This document shows positions 23,119-36,900 of a stretch of 64,000 nt of DNA, one piece after another. The DNA is from Camarhynchus parvulus. Its lineage: Eukaryota > Chordata > Aves > Passeriformes > Thraupidae. The notes beneath the pieces are model-generated. The model ran no database searches and had not been told where the DNA came from. It saw only the letters and a program-made list of their open reading frames with translations. Both the position numbers and the translations under genes were made by a program. Numbering within the stretch: the stretch's first letter is position 1; each line of letters opens with the position of its first letter. Location: NCBI RefSeq assembly GCF_901933205.1, contig NC_044590.1:6959501-7023500 (forward strand). Reading direction: 5' to 3'.

Positions 23119-26100
23119 GGTGTGCCACTGCAGTAGATAAATCTTTATTTCTGACACTCGTGTAGCTTTTGATTATTAGTGAGTTTGATTTCCTCTCTAG
23201 TAAAATCTCTTGCCTTTGTCATTCCATTTCTGTGTTCTAACAAAGTCATAGGCCAAGATTGGGCTTTTCTAAAACTGATATTTATGGTCACAAAAAAGTC
23301 TTTTTTCCTCCTTCTTTGCCTGAGAAGTGTTTCCCTGCAAAATTTTCCTTTTTTTCCTTCATTGATCATTCTCCCACAAGGAGGTTGTGCCTGTATTCCT
23401 GGCCTTTCACACCTCAGTGTTAAGGCAGTGCTCCACATTTGACATGAAAACTCAACTTCTTTTCAACTTCTGGGTTAGATACAGCTCAATTTCAGGACTG
23501 TGCTGTTCCATCTGGAGCTGATGTCTTTTGCTGTATCCAACTGTTTTCTCCAAATTCTGCATTTTAACAGTTTTCCTCACTTGGGTAATTGTAGAACTTC
23601 CTGGGATTTTTTACCTTTATATGCAGTTCTTTGTTTCCTCTTCTTTCCTTTCACGTCCTCGTTGCTAAGGTTTAGTTCCTGTGTTTTCTGATAGCATTTC
23701 ACACCATTTCCTGGGAACTTTGCCTCCTGCTTTGTACTGCTGCTTTTGCTGTAGGATGTTTCCTGGTCTGTGTTTCTTATATGCTCAGTGATCTGCTTAC
23801 CTCAGGAAGTTCTGCTATCCCAGGGTCATGTAGTTTTTCAGTGATCCTACTGTAGGAATACCCATTTCTAGGTGCAGCTGTACCTTCAGCTGCCTGTTCA
23901 GGTAAAACAAAATTAACAACATGAAGCAGCAAGTTTTGATTGGCTTGTTTTGGCCCCAAACTTGATTAGCTCAGCTGGCAGATAAGTAGAAACAGCATAA
24001 AAGATATGGGGGGAAAAATGTCCCAGTGGGCACAGCAGCACTACTAGAGGATGACTGGGAATTTAGGCCTTTTTTTTTGTCTTGTTGCTTTTTGTTATAA
24101 TCAGTTATATTCAATTTAGTCTTTGCTTCTCATTGTTGGACAACCCTCCATCCTTCCAGAAAGAAAAAGTGACCTTCTGCTTCTTGAATAGGTCTTCAGC
24201 TCCCTGTGTCTTGACTTAGAGGAGTGATTAAAAAGATGTCAGTTTGCTCCTGGGATGTTATCTGGAAGTTCAGTCAGGAGGTTTTCTTTTGAAAGCAGCT
24301 CTGCTTTACAGATCCTTTGTTACCAAGAAAAAGGACCTTGAATTGAGATTTCTTCCAATTCTGTAGTTAGACTGGAAAATGTGCTCAGGGGATTGATGTC
24401 ACAGTCACATAAAACAAGATGCTGTGGGGTTCTTGAAAGCCCAGCACCACGAGGGGAGGAGCTGTGACACCTGTGTTAATCCTTGGGCAGGAGCTGCTGT
24501 CTGTGCAGGAGTTTGCTGTTCAAGGTACCTGCATGAAGGATTGCTGGGTTGTGAAAGGAAGAGGGCCAGCCCCTTACTGCTTGTGAATGGCCTTGTTGGT
24601 GAACCAGATGGAGACTGGTACTCTTAAATGAGAGTTTTAATTAAGAATGAAGTTGCTTTTCTTACAGAGTTGTGAGTTTCCATTGGTGCTTGTGTGGTAA
24701 ATGTGGCATCCTCCAAGGCAGGGTGTCTGACAGCCACTCCAGGCAGGGCTGGGAGCTGGAGCCCACATTTCTCAGCTCTGCCTGCTGCCAGCAGTGCTTT
24801 CCTGGCATTCCAGCTGCATCCCCATGAAAGAAAAGCCTGACAGCTCCTCTCATGCTGGGAGATTCAGAGCAGACCTCTCCAAGCTGTGTGTTTCTGTACC
24901 TGCAGGCACAGGTACACAAACACACCACTGCTCTGCCTGGTGTGAGGAGAATCAGCCATGGCACACAGGCACTGAATCCTGCAGAGCTGGGTCTCCTCAC
25001 CCTCATCCTTGTGAACAAGGTCCCACTGCCCTCCAGATTTATGGTGTGCTTTGGGCAGTCTCATTTTACCTCAGGAAGGAAAATAGACTAAAGTTATTTG
25101 ATATCTGCTGAGAGTTCAGCTGCAAGTCTGCTCCTCGCTCAGGTAAGTGCTGCAGGTGCAGTGCCACATGCCATGACCACACGTGGCTGGCACAGTGGCC
25201 CTGGGAGCTGGTGCAGTGTCACTGCAGATCACCTGGGGACTTCCACGGCTTCCAGAGCGCTGAGTGGGCTCCTGGGGCAGCACTGATGGGCAGCTAAACA
25301 AACACACACCAAGGGAGCAGCTCACTGCAGGTGCAGGCCAGGTGATGGGGCTGCCAGAATCCTGCAGGATTCCACAGAAATGGGAGATGAAATCCTTTCT
25401 AGTTACCTGTGAGCAGTTTTTCCCAACGAGTCCCATGTTTTCCAATTACACAGGTGTGCAGAGAGTAGTACAATACTAATGATGCCACGGGCCTCCATCT
25501 TTGGCAACTGAACAGCTCCAGTGTCAGGCACCTCTCAATTTACTAATTTATCATTTTGTTACTTACTTACAACATTCCTAAATGCTTATCTTATTTACTG
25601 GTCTGTGTTGTCTGTACTGAACCTGTCAGTCCCAGCCCTGGGAGTTCCTGAATAGATTCCAGATGTTCTTATTTACTCAGGTACATTTCATGACTCCTTC
25701 TTAAATTAACTCTTTAATGGCTTCTGGGGCCTACAGTGGCAACAGGGTCTCTCCTGCCTCATCCATCTTGGTGGCTTTTAAGTCCTGGCTCCTGTTCCAC
25801 CACGAGAAGGCAGCTGTGCTAAGGGGAACCCAAGAGCCACTGCTCTACAGCAGTGAAGGAGAGGTAGACCTTTGGAGGACTCATTGGTGGAACACATCCA
25901 AATGCTGCCACTTGCTGCTGTGCCAAAAAAAATATCCCCATTTGCTGGCTTTAGGCTGTGTTTTACTTTATTTGTTTTCAGTGGGGCTTCCTTGCCTGAG
26001 CAGCCCATCTCTAGGTCACAGTGCCCTGAGAAAGCCCTGTTCAGCCAGTGTGGATTGGGTGGAAGCTGTTGGTATCACACATTCCTGGGCCCTGGGCTGA

Positions 26101-27944
26101 CTGGACAGGGATCTGATGGCTCTGCAGTGGAGAAGGGGGTTCTGGGGAAGTTCCTTTGCAGTGAGTAATTCCAACAGGGCCTTGTTTCTCAAGCTGCAGA
26201 GCTTCAGGTTTCTCTGAGCCTTTTGCTGAATATCTGCCACAGAACATGCGGTCTAGCTGCTGTGTTCGTGTGTATTTCCATTTTCTTTCAAAATATATTT
26301 TTAAGCAACTGATAGAAAAAGATCAGTTAGTGATGGATGAGGCATCATCCTTTCATTCCAGCCCCTTGGTGAGGTTCCAGGCCCTGGCACAGAGTGTTAC
26401 TGGAGAGCTCACTGCTTGCAGCAAGTCACCAGTGTACAGCAACGATTAACACTGGGACTGGTGCTTTTTGTTTTCACCAAAATCTGCCTTTCCAGCACCA
26501 AGCTGAGCCCTGCTGTCACACAGAGGCGGGCTGAGAGCTCCCCATGCTGCTCTGGCAATCGTGACATCCTGTCGAGCTCCAGTGGGTGACGCTGCCTCCT
26601 GTGAGGCACTGAGGGCACGACAGAGGCTTTGGGAGGAGCTGAGCAGGGCAGGAATAAAGGTTCCCTGTGTTTGGGGATAATTGTGCACTGACTTAGCCAG
26701 GAAGCAAGAGCTACTCAGCTACTTGGAGAGGTAACTGCTGGTCAGCTCTTTGCTTTGTAGTCTGTGAGCAGCAAATGCAGCTCTGTGCACCTGGGGAGTA
26801 AATGAGTGCCAAAGAGGCAGAGGATTAAGTGCTGAGTACAATTTCCAAAGCACCTTGTGTCTGTCCAAATGTAATTGTGTGGTGTGTGGGTAGAAAATGG
26901 CCTCGGAAAAAAAAATAAATCAAGATTTAATATTTCCGTTTGAGTTTCCCCTTTTCTCTTGAATGGGGAGAGATGTATTTTGCTTTCTTACAGAGATGTA
27001 TGCCAACATACACTGGTGGGAGATGGGGATTTGGATCCCACCGCACTGGCTGTGGTCCAGCGTGAGTGACATTTGTTATCTGGGATGTCAGTAAAACAGC
27101 AGTGAGGAGAGATGCCACTGACTCACTTGTACTGTGCCTTATTAACCAAGTTCTGAGTCAGCCTGTGAAATTCAGGTGGTTTAGATTAACCCCCACTGGA
27201 CAAGGCAAGGCTGAGCTGAAGATGGCACATTGTAATGAACCTTGCAGAGAGGATGCTCATTTCCCCCTGGATACAGGATGTGGTACAGAGACACTAACAC
27301 AAATTTAATGCTTCTTCTGGCAGCAGGGAGAGGATTTTGCCTCTGTTCTTCTGCCTTGGCTGCTGCAGATAAGTCCAGGGTCTGAGGCAGGATCTGCTTT
27401 TAAAGAGTGGCCTGATGGGATGAGATGTGCCAAACAGACAATTAGCGGGCAGAGTGGTGGTGCCATCCCTCCCTGCCAGCCTTTTCCAGTGCCTTCTGTC
27501 CTCTGGAGCCAATTTCTCCCTGTGCTTTGCTGTGCCCAGCACTTGCAGCAGTGCTGGCTGTGAGCTGTGAGCACGGCTGCCTTGGGAACGCTGCTGCTCC
27601 CACACAGCCACGCCAAGAAACCGGGCTCCCACCGCTCCTCGTGCAGGAGCAATTTCTGCTTTGTGATGCCGAGACTGGTGGATGCTCTGGGCTACAAAAG
27701 GACTGTGAAAGGGAAACTGAACTGCACCTTTCCTGTCACCATGTTAAAACACTGCACTGCTAGGGGAGATCTCTTGGGAGCTCGCAGGCTGAAGGAGGCT
27801 GGAAATTGCAGATCTTCCAATGTAAAGGAAAAGCATTTCCATATCCACATGGATGTATCCACGCTTCCCATGCTCACTGATCTTGTCCTGGGACTTTGCA
27901 CAAGGGCCTGGAGTGACAGGACAAGGGGTAACAGCTTCACGCTG

Positions 27945-28176
27945 ACAGAGGGCAGTCAGATGGGATATTAGGAAAAAATTCTTCCTTGTGAGGGTGGTGA
28001 GTCTCTGGCACAGGTTGCCCAGGGAAGCTGTGGCTGCTCCATCCCTGGAAGTGTCCAAAGCCAGGCTGGATGGGGCTTGGAGCAACCTGGTCTAATGGAA
28101 GGTGTCCCTGCCTGTGGTAGGGTGTTGGAACAAAATGAGGTCTCTTCCAACCCAAAGCATTCTGTAATTCTGTGAA
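27945..28176 (+). mobile_element. CR1 LINE 3'-end fragment
   Basis: Contains TCTGGCACAGGTTGCCCAGG, GCTTGGAGCAACCTGGTCTA and TTCCAACCCAAAGCATTCTG, ending ATTCTGTGA. One of the better preserved copies in the window. Confidence 0.9.
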
Positions 28177-30101
28177 TAAGGAGTCCAAGCTGGGTTCCAG
28201 GTCTTCTTTGGGACAGAGGGGTTTTTGTTGTGGAGTGACCTGTGGCAGGGACCTGCCTGTTCCCACCGCCCTCTCCCTGCCTATTGCTGCCACTCTGCCT
28301 GCCTGCTCTGGGTTTCTCATGCTTGGTTCTTTGCAGCTGGTGGTTGCTGGTGCAGGAGTGCTGGGCTGGCTCCAGTGCGCTCCTGTGGTGCTCTGGAGCT
28401 CAGGCAAAGGCCTCTTCCACACATCCCTGAGATCACATTGTGGGAGCAGCCTGGGATGGGGAACAAATGCTGCACACAGCTTGACCTTTGGGGAGCAGTA
28501 GATTTCTCCACTTGGCTGCAGAAAGCCTGGGAACTACTGCCCCAAGTACGTGCTGCACTGTGAGCCCTGACAGGGTTCCTGCCTCTGTGGGCAGGGTCTG
28601 GCCACACTCCTCCAGCAGGGCAGGTCATTTCCCCCATATCAGCTCCCCCTGGAGCCTCACAGATGCTGTACCTGCACTTGTCAAATCCCCAGCCAGCTCA
28701 GATCTGCATTTGCAGCAGCTGCTTGATGTGCAAGGCAGAGTCTTCCTCACCCTGGCCAAGGAAGGCTCTGCCTCCCTGCCATGTGCAGGATGCGGCCGTG
28801 TCTGCCATCACACTTCTGGGCATTGTGAAAGTGCTGAGCTGCACTACTCGACCCAAGCAGCTCTCCCAGAGAGGAGAGTGGTCTGCAGAGAGGTAAGAGC
28901 AGTGTCCCAGGGTGCTGCTTCCTCACATGCAGAGGCGCATTTCACACGTGCAGCTCACCCTCTCGAGTGCGCTCGCCCACGCGGAGCCTGCCCAGCTCGA
29001 GCCGCAGGCTGTGGGGGTGGTTTGAAGTGTTTATGACTCAGGCTCGAGAACACATTGTTAAAGCAAAGCTCTGCGTTGTGGTGTTGTTGCTGACTTTCAA
29101 GTGAAATGGGCAGAGCCGTGCAGAGCGCTGTCCTACCTGCTGAGAGCATCAAGGGAACAAAAGCTACCACAAAACCGTGCAGCCCTGAGAAATGCCTTTG
29201 TAGTTTTAGAAATACAACTGCTGTGGAAATAAGATGTTGTATGAGTAAGTGCTCCTTGGCGGTGCAAGCCTAATGCCTCAGCCTTCCCCGCGGGACAAGG
29301 CTTTTGAGATTGCATGCCTGCAGTTTGGAATACAAGGGACCCGACTCTCGCTGTGGGCTGTAAAAGGCAGAAAGTAAACTGGGACCAAAAGCTGAGAGGC
29401 AGGAACAGGCTGGCACAGGGAAGGCTGACACTCTGCTCCCCTGTGTGTGTGGGGAGAAGCTGGGCCCTCCAGCCTGGTGGGCAGAGCAGCGTCAGTGCTT
29501 TTTCCATGGCAGGGGCTGTGGAGGAGTTATTGCTAATTGCTGCGTGAGGGAAACTCATTCAGTGCCTTCTGGAATGCTGCTTTTTTGGGACTGTGCCCCT
29601 GATTTTGTACTCTGCTCCCTAGTACCATTACAATGAGGGTCTGTCATCCCTCAAGGGTAGCTGTTACCTGATGTTAGTGGCACAGCAAACTGTCCCTCAC
29701 CCTAAAAGAGATGGCAGGTTCCACGCCAGCGAGCTGGCAGGTTGCCCCCTCACCCTAAAAGAGATGAAAGAAGTGGGAATCTGAGGCATTCTTTGACTCA
29801 GTTTCCTGGTTCTCAGCTGTCCATGTGATGCTGCAGCCTGTCCCTCAGCCCAGTCCTGTGCCCAGTGTTCATCCCTCCTCACTCTCTGCAGGGTTCTTCT
29901 GGAGGAGCTCACAGCCTTTTACAGCTCTCTCTGAACCAGGCCTGGTGCCTGAGATGGCCGTGTGCCCCACAGGGCAAGGGAGCCTTCTGTGTCCTTCAAA
30001 AGGTGCTGTGGATTTTCTGAGTGCAGGACAGGGCCCACCTGCTGCACTGGAGCTGCTCGGGGATTGGGAAAGCCGAAATGTGGTGGGACCAAGAACCCGA
30101 G

Positions 30102-30601
30102 NNNNNNNNNNNNNNNNNNNNNNNNNNNNNNNNNNNNNNNNNNNNNNNNNNNNNNNNNNNNNNNNNNNNNNNNNNNNNNNNNNNNNNNNNNNNNNNNNNN
30201 NNNNNNNNNNNNNNNNNNNNNNNNNNNNNNNNNNNNNNNNNNNNNNNNNNNNNNNNNNNNNNNNNNNNNNNNNNNNNNNNNNNNNNNNNNNNNNNNNNNN
30301 NNNNNNNNNNNNNNNNNNNNNNNNNNNNNNNNNNNNNNNNNNNNNNNNNNNNNNNNNNNNNNNNNNNNNNNNNNNNNNNNNNNNNNNNNNNNNNNNNNNN
30401 NNNNNNNNNNNNNNNNNNNNNNNNNNNNNNNNNNNNNNNNNNNNNNNNNNNNNNNNNNNNNNNNNNNNNNNNNNNNNNNNNNNNNNNNNNNNNNNNNNNN
30501 NNNNNNNNNNNNNNNNNNNNNNNNNNNNNNNNNNNNNNNNNNNNNNNNNNNNNNNNNNNNNNNNNNNNNNNNNNNNNNNNNNNNNNNNNNNNNNNNNNNN
30601 N
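30102..30601. other. Assembly gap, exactly 500 N
   Basis: The run is exactly 500 N, a conventional placeholder for a gap of unknown size. It sits where the remaining SNPH exons should continue on the minus strand, and where FKBP1A and SDCBP2 are expected from vertebrate gene order. Flanking bases on the right are CpG- and GC-rich. Any open frame running through the N block is an artefact. Confidence 0.99.
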
Positions 30602-30950
30602 TCCTTGGAATGCGGGAGTGGCGGGAGGCAGCGTACAGCGTGCAAGCCACAGGCACAGCAGGACAGAGGGAAGGGGACGGGGGATCCCCGGGTGGCAGGC
30701 GGGGGGACAGGGAGGGAGACGACACAACAACGGCGGCGGAGAGGTTTGGAGGAGGAGGGTGGTGAGGGTCTGTGGAGACACACCAGCAGCTCCGGCAGCT
30801 CCGGCTCCCCCGGCCACCAAGCGCCCAGCCTCGCTGCAGCGGCCCCTGCGCTCTTGTCCCCGCTGGCACCGGCACCGGCAGCACGGGGGGACTGCTCCCC
30901 CTGCCCGGGGGCACCCAGCAGCCGCCCTGGGGCCACGGGTGATGGGTTAC

Positions 30951-33900
30951 CTTGGGGTGGGGCTGCTGTCGCTGCCCTTGCAGGAGCCAGAATTGCTGCT
31001 GCTGCTCAGCGAGGAGGTGCCGTAGGTGTCCCTCCCGGGGGGCGAGGGGCGCCTGGAGGCAGGGAGAAGAGGCTGTGTCTCAGGCCGAGTGGCTGAGGGC
31101 GCTGAAGACTTAAAGAAGGAGGCAAAGCCACTCCGTCCATAAACCCCGCGACTGCCAACCACCACACCGAGAACACACAAGACAAAAGGACAAAACAAAC
31201 AGCAGGGATCAAAATCGCACGGACATGGCGACGGGCACAAAGGCACGGCTGGGGGAGATGTCCTCCACCCGCTCCCCCTTCCCTGGCAGCCCATGGATGC
31301 TGGCACAGCATCCTCACACCCTGAGGACCTTGGGAGCCCCTGGGATCCCCTTGAAGCCCCTTGGGAGCCCCATAAGAGTCCCCTGGGAGCAGGTCCCAGC
31401 ATAGCTCCAGCCACATCTGCCAGAGCATCACCTACACGTGGGCAGCTCTGCCTGTTCTCCCTGCCCACGCTGAGCCTGCACCTCCATAGTGGCACTCCAG
31501 GTCATGGAGACATTGCCAGGGGAACAAATGCTTTTTCCCTCTTTTTCTCTCTTTACCACTCAGCTCAAGGAGACATTTTCCAAGGGCTAACATACCTCCC
31601 AGTTTCATTGCCCCAACCCAGTGCTCTCCACCACTGCCTGCCTTCGCCTGGACGGACGGAGGGGTTGGTCCTGGCTGTGGCACAGACGGACAGAGGGACA
31701 GGGCGTGCAGCACTCGGGGAGCTGCATGCACGGACAGGGAAGTGCTGTGCAGCGGGCAGTGCCATGCAAACCCCCGAAAGCTGGGCTGGGGGTTGGTGCT
31801 GCGAAGTGGCAGCTGGTGGTGGAGGTGTGGGGATCGTGGGGAGCGTCTCATCCCGGCTGCAGGTGCTGGAGTCCAGTCCCGAGGCCAGAGGCTGAAGCAT
31901 ATTCACCTTCGTGATCCCGTGGACGCGCGTCTGCTCCCCGGCACGGACATGGCCACAGTGCCACGGCTCCTGGGCACAGGGAACTGCAGGCAAAGGCAAC
32001 AGAGAGAGCAGGTGAAGGCAGGAAAATGGCCCTGATGAGATGGGGCCCCTGTGGGGTGAGCCCTGGCACCAGGGCATCAGTACAGTCCCCAGGGCCACCA
32101 GTACAGGGACACATGAGGACAGCACCCCCTGCACATCTGGGCTGGGCTTCCCACTTGTCTCCCATAGCCCAGCAATGCCAGAATGCTGCATGCCTGTGGT
32201 CCCACCAGGATCCTGTGGGCACAGGGCAAGGGTGTTCTTAATTTAAAAGGCAGATCAGAAGCAGAGCAGGTGCCTGCCCATGGTCTGGAGCCCCTTTCTC
32301 ACCACGGGACAAACTTCCCCCTGCTCCCAGATGCCCATCCCTGTCAGGAAGCAGGGCAATGCCACAGGGACCCAGAGTGCCTGTAGTAGGGCATTCCTGG
32401 GGGCAGAGATGTACAAGGGCTCTGACCCAGCCATGGAGCTCTCCCTGCAGTGGGCTGGGTGCCTGCTTTTCCTTAATTAAGTGCAAATCCCCCATTCAGC
32501 AGTGAAATCAGGTGAGGAAGAACAGATCCCTGCATGATGAGGCAGCAGCTGCTAATCCCTAGGGAAACACAGAGCCTCCTTTCCTGTAAATAAATAGGCC
32601 AGATCCAGAGGCCTGCAGCACCTCGGGCTCACACAGGATGTGAGGGAATGAGGGAAGCATCTGCTCAGCACCCACATCCTGCTGAGCACCCCATGGCACT
32701 GCTGGGATCCCCACTGTGCTCCCAGACTGCCAGAGACCGATGGGGATGGGGGCAGCGCGGGGCCCCCCCATCCCCAGACCTATTCCCAATGCCAGCATTT
32801 ATCTCAGATTTTGGCAGAGCAGTGCAGGAGATGGGACCTGCCAACAGACAATCGATGGGTGACAGGAAACACTCCATGCTGCTGGCCCTGCTCCAGGGAG
32901 TGCCAGGAGTGGGACAACAGGGGAGGCAGCACAGGAAGGGGGGCACACCCAGCTCACCCCAAGGTACCCTTCTACATCTGCAACCCCAGGTTATGGTTTT
33001 TTCCACGATACCTCAAAACCCACCCTGGCCAGACCAGGTCCCTCCTCTGCCCAGGATTTGCTGCTCCCTGATCCCCAAACCAGGGCACCAAAAATCCCAG
33101 AGCACTGATGCTGTGAAGTCCCAAGCCCCAGCAGGCACAGTGCCCCATGACAGAGGGGTGCCAGCACCCCTGGGACACTGCAAGAAGGATTTGGGGAACC
33201 TGCTGCTCCCACCTGGGATGGATTTGCCTGGAGATGACCTGGGCTGGGAAAGGCAGTGTTCTGTCCTGCTGGATCACTGCTCCCAAGTGGGCAGCAAGCT
33301 CTGCTACTGCAGCAGCGTGAATCAGCATCCACCGAGAGCTGTGCGTGGCCTCAGGCTGGCAGAGCATCCTCCAGGATTCTCTGTCACCTCCAGCAGCACA
33401 GCTCTCCCGCAGGGATTTAGGGAGATTTGAGAGGGTTGATTCCTCACCCTCTCCCTGCAGTCCAGTGGTATCTGGTATAATCCCAGGGGTGCCCATCATC
33501 AGCTCAGCTGGACCTGGATCTTCCCCTCTCATGTCAAGGTCACTCCCATGGCACGCTGCTCTGTGCAGGGGTCCCTCTGTGCCCCAGCAAGTGCCAGCAC
33601 TGCAGGTGGCACATGTGTGTCCAGCAATGGGGCTCCTGAGAGCACCCCACACCACACCCCAGGCACCTGCTGCCAGCATCACAGCCTGGAATGGCTCTGT
33701 GGGGACACCTGGATTTGGCCTCATGTCTGGGGACCTCATTTCCTCCTCTCTCCCCACTGCTGCAGACTTGCCTGGTGCCCACACCGAGGCTTGATGCCTC
33801 CCACAGCACCCAGGGTGTCTGGAATTTAATCCATGATAATAAATTGTCATTATTCCCAAAGGACACTTCAGTGTCCCCAGAGGCCTCACTGTGCCCAGAG

Positions 33901-36900
33901 GCTGCCCATGACAGGCAGGATGGGCAGATTCAGCACCAAAGCTGAACACACACCTTCCCATGTGGCATGTGGCTACCAGAGGCAGAGGAAATCACGGATC
34001 TGCACTCAGAATTACTCCCTCAGATGGACCAGGGTGAGTAGCTGCAGCACCAATGGAGCCCCACTAGGAAAGTGAGGAGAAATCCAGGATGAACCCTGGT
34101 CTATGGGTGGCATCCCTGCCCATAGCAGGGGGTTAAAAACAGAGAATAGTTTGGGTTGGAACGGACCTTGAAAACCATCTCATTCCAATCCTCTGCCATG
34201 GGCAGGGACACCTTCCACTGTCCCAGGCTGTTCCAAGCCTTGTCCAACCTGGCCTTGAACATTTCCAAGGATGGGGCAGCCACAGCTTCTGTGGGCAACC
34301 TGTGCCAGAGCCTCACCACCCTCCCAGGGAAGATTTTTTCCAAATATCCCATCTAACCCTGCCCTCTAGCAGTGGGAAGCCATTCCCTTGTCCTGCCACT
34401 CCATGTCCTTGTCCAAAGTCTCTTTCCAGCTCTCTTGGAACCCCTTTAGGCAGTGGAAGAGGCTCTTAAGGTCTCATCAGAGCTCCACCAGCTCTCTCAG
34501 CCTGTCTCCACAGCAGGGGTGGTCAGGGCAATCCATGGACCAAGAGCAAGGTGACCTGGGGGGCACTGGTTGTCTCCATTCTGGGGGAGCTGTAGGGCCT
34601 GCTCAGCACAGCACCCCTGTGTCTGCCCTTCCTGCCTGGCAATGCCAGCATGGGCCAGGCTCTGACACTCCAGCTTCCACCAAATCCAGACACTGTCCTG
34701 CAAACCATCTGCTTGTGCTCCAGCTCCCCTGCAAATCCCCTAAAATGCAGCTTGAGGGCTGAGCAGGGTGGACACTGCCCATTGCAAATACCGGTGTGCT
34801 GCTGGTGCTGCTCACAGCAAAACTCCCTGTGAGGCTCCAGCACGTGTGGAGCAGAAGGGCAGAGCTTTTACAACCAACAGCACAAACCAGGATTTGTTCC
34901 ATGCAGTGGAATCAGCCTGGAAAATTCCTGATAAATAAAAGCAATGGGCCTTGATAAGGAAACAGCTGGAGCTACAGCATGAGAAAGAAGATCCCCCACA
35001 GAGGGCTGGGATGCAGAATCAGGATAACTCCCCCACACTGCCTCTGTCCCAGGGGGGTGACACTCATCTTCCAGTGGGTCCCCAGCTCCTGCTGAACTAC
35101 TGATCACACTGGGACAGTGATGGATGGCAGAGCAGGGGCAGAGTGGGAGCTCACCCTGGTGCTCCATAGGAAGATTTCCCCAGGCTCAGCTGGATCACTG
35201 CCCCACAGAAGAAGATGCTTCTTCACCTCAAATCCTGCCACTTCCCCACTCCTTGCTGGATCCCCTGGCTGTGCCAGTGATGGACAAACCAGGCTGGGCA
35301 GGTATGGCCCTTCCTAGATGCTTCTCACATGGGAAACGGACACAGGACCTCTGGAGAGAGCCTCATCACTGGCCCAGTGAAGCCTCTGATGGTTCCTCAG
35401 CTTGCTCCTCTGAGGGCTTCATGGCTGCAGGCTCAAGAGTTTGCTCCCATCAGCTTCCAAAGCTCAGCTTCTGTGGGATTCAGAGGGATCCAGCTGCTGC
35501 CAGCTCACCCCATCCCCACAGGGAACAGAGAGGTGTGACAGCCTGCAGCTCACTGCCAGTGTCAACCCTCAGCACAACACTGCTGTGCCAGCAGCTGCCA
35601 CATTTCCCTGGATTTCTCGCTCACTGCTTCCTTTGTCGAGGCTCCCATCATGCTGCCTGCTGCTGGATTCCTGTGCTTCCCTTGGCACATCCTGTGTGAG
35701 GAATCTTTTGCGATGGTGGCACTGAGCCCGAGCGTCTGAGAGCAGCTTCACCCACTGCAGAGACCTGGGAGAGAACCACGGTGTCCCCATGGGTCCCCTG
35801 GGACATCTTCAGCCTCCCAGGGTGGGCAAGATTAAAAGCAGAGGGAACACAGACAGGGAAACCACAGCTTTGTTTTTCCAGGGAACAAAAAGGGCTCCCA
35901 AAGATCTACCCTGCCTTCCTGACACCGGCTCTGCTTTTCCACACTCTAAAAATAAGCAAAGTGCTGGATGTGGCCAACAAGCAGCAGCTGATGGGGGGCA
36001 GAGCCCTTGGTCCTGGACAGTGGCAATGCCAGGGCTACTTGCACTGGAAAAGGGACTGGGATACAGCTGGGTTGCAATGGGAAAGAGCAGGATCCAGCAG
36101 CCAGGGCTGGCAGAAGCCCTGGTGCAGGAGGGGGTCAGCACTGGGGCACCACCTGGGCAGCTGGGGGCAAGCATCCATGACTGTGTCCACTCCTCCTCCT
36201 GCCATGGGGGATTTTTGGGATACAGGAATTGCTTTACTTTTGCTCCGAGAAGATTACAAGGATGTGGCAATATCTCCAGAGGCTGGGAGCCTCTGTTCCA
36301 GTGTAGATGGGTTCATCCCAAAGCTTCACCTGGGTCCCAGGCAGAGGGAGATCATGGAATCACAGACTCATTTAGGTAGGAAAATACCTTTAATACCTTC
36401 AAATCCAACTGCTAACCCAGCACTGCCCAAGCCACTGCTAAATCCAGCTCAGGGCAGAGACAAACCCCATGGGGCGTTTATGCAACACCACCAGAAAAAT
36501 CAATGTTGCTAAGAGTGGCAGTATCCCATTCCAAAAGGCAGGAGCATCTCCTTTTATTCTCCTGTTTGTTATAAAATGCTGACTTGACATCCAGAGATTA
36601 CAGGAAAACAGACACCATTTGGAAAGCTCGGGTTATGCAGCTCATCACTTTTCCGGCTGACCTGGCTGCAACTCCAAATGGGGAGGTGGCAATTCCCAGC
36701 CCTCATTAGCTAAAACAAGGTGCTTGACCAGAGGGCAAAGGCTGGGCTCTCACTGGGGACTCTGCAGCCAAAGGGAAATGGGAAAAGAGCTCCATGGCAA
36801 GTGCTGTAGCAGCATGGCAGCAGGAGTGGGACACCCAGGATGCAGACCCCATGGTCTCACCCCAGGCCAGGAAGGTCAGCAGGGTGGGATGGAGGTGACA

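Larger units (their letters stand above)
20356..30101. other. Gene-free stretch downstream of NSFL1C
   Basis: About 9.7 kb with no exon recognised on either strand, apart from two CR1 fragments. By vertebrate gene order FKBP1A and SDCBP2 should follow NSFL1C on the plus strand, but no stretch resembling their proteins was found by eye. Confidence 0.55.

Noticed and set aside
20356..30101. FKBP1A or SDCBP2 exons
   Set aside because: Expected by synteny, but no FKBP-fold or PDZ exon could be read on either strand. They may lie in the gap.
29825..31096. Long open frames across the N block on both strands
   Set aside because: They are open only because N gives no stops. The single supported coding part is the SNPH exon 30951-31052.
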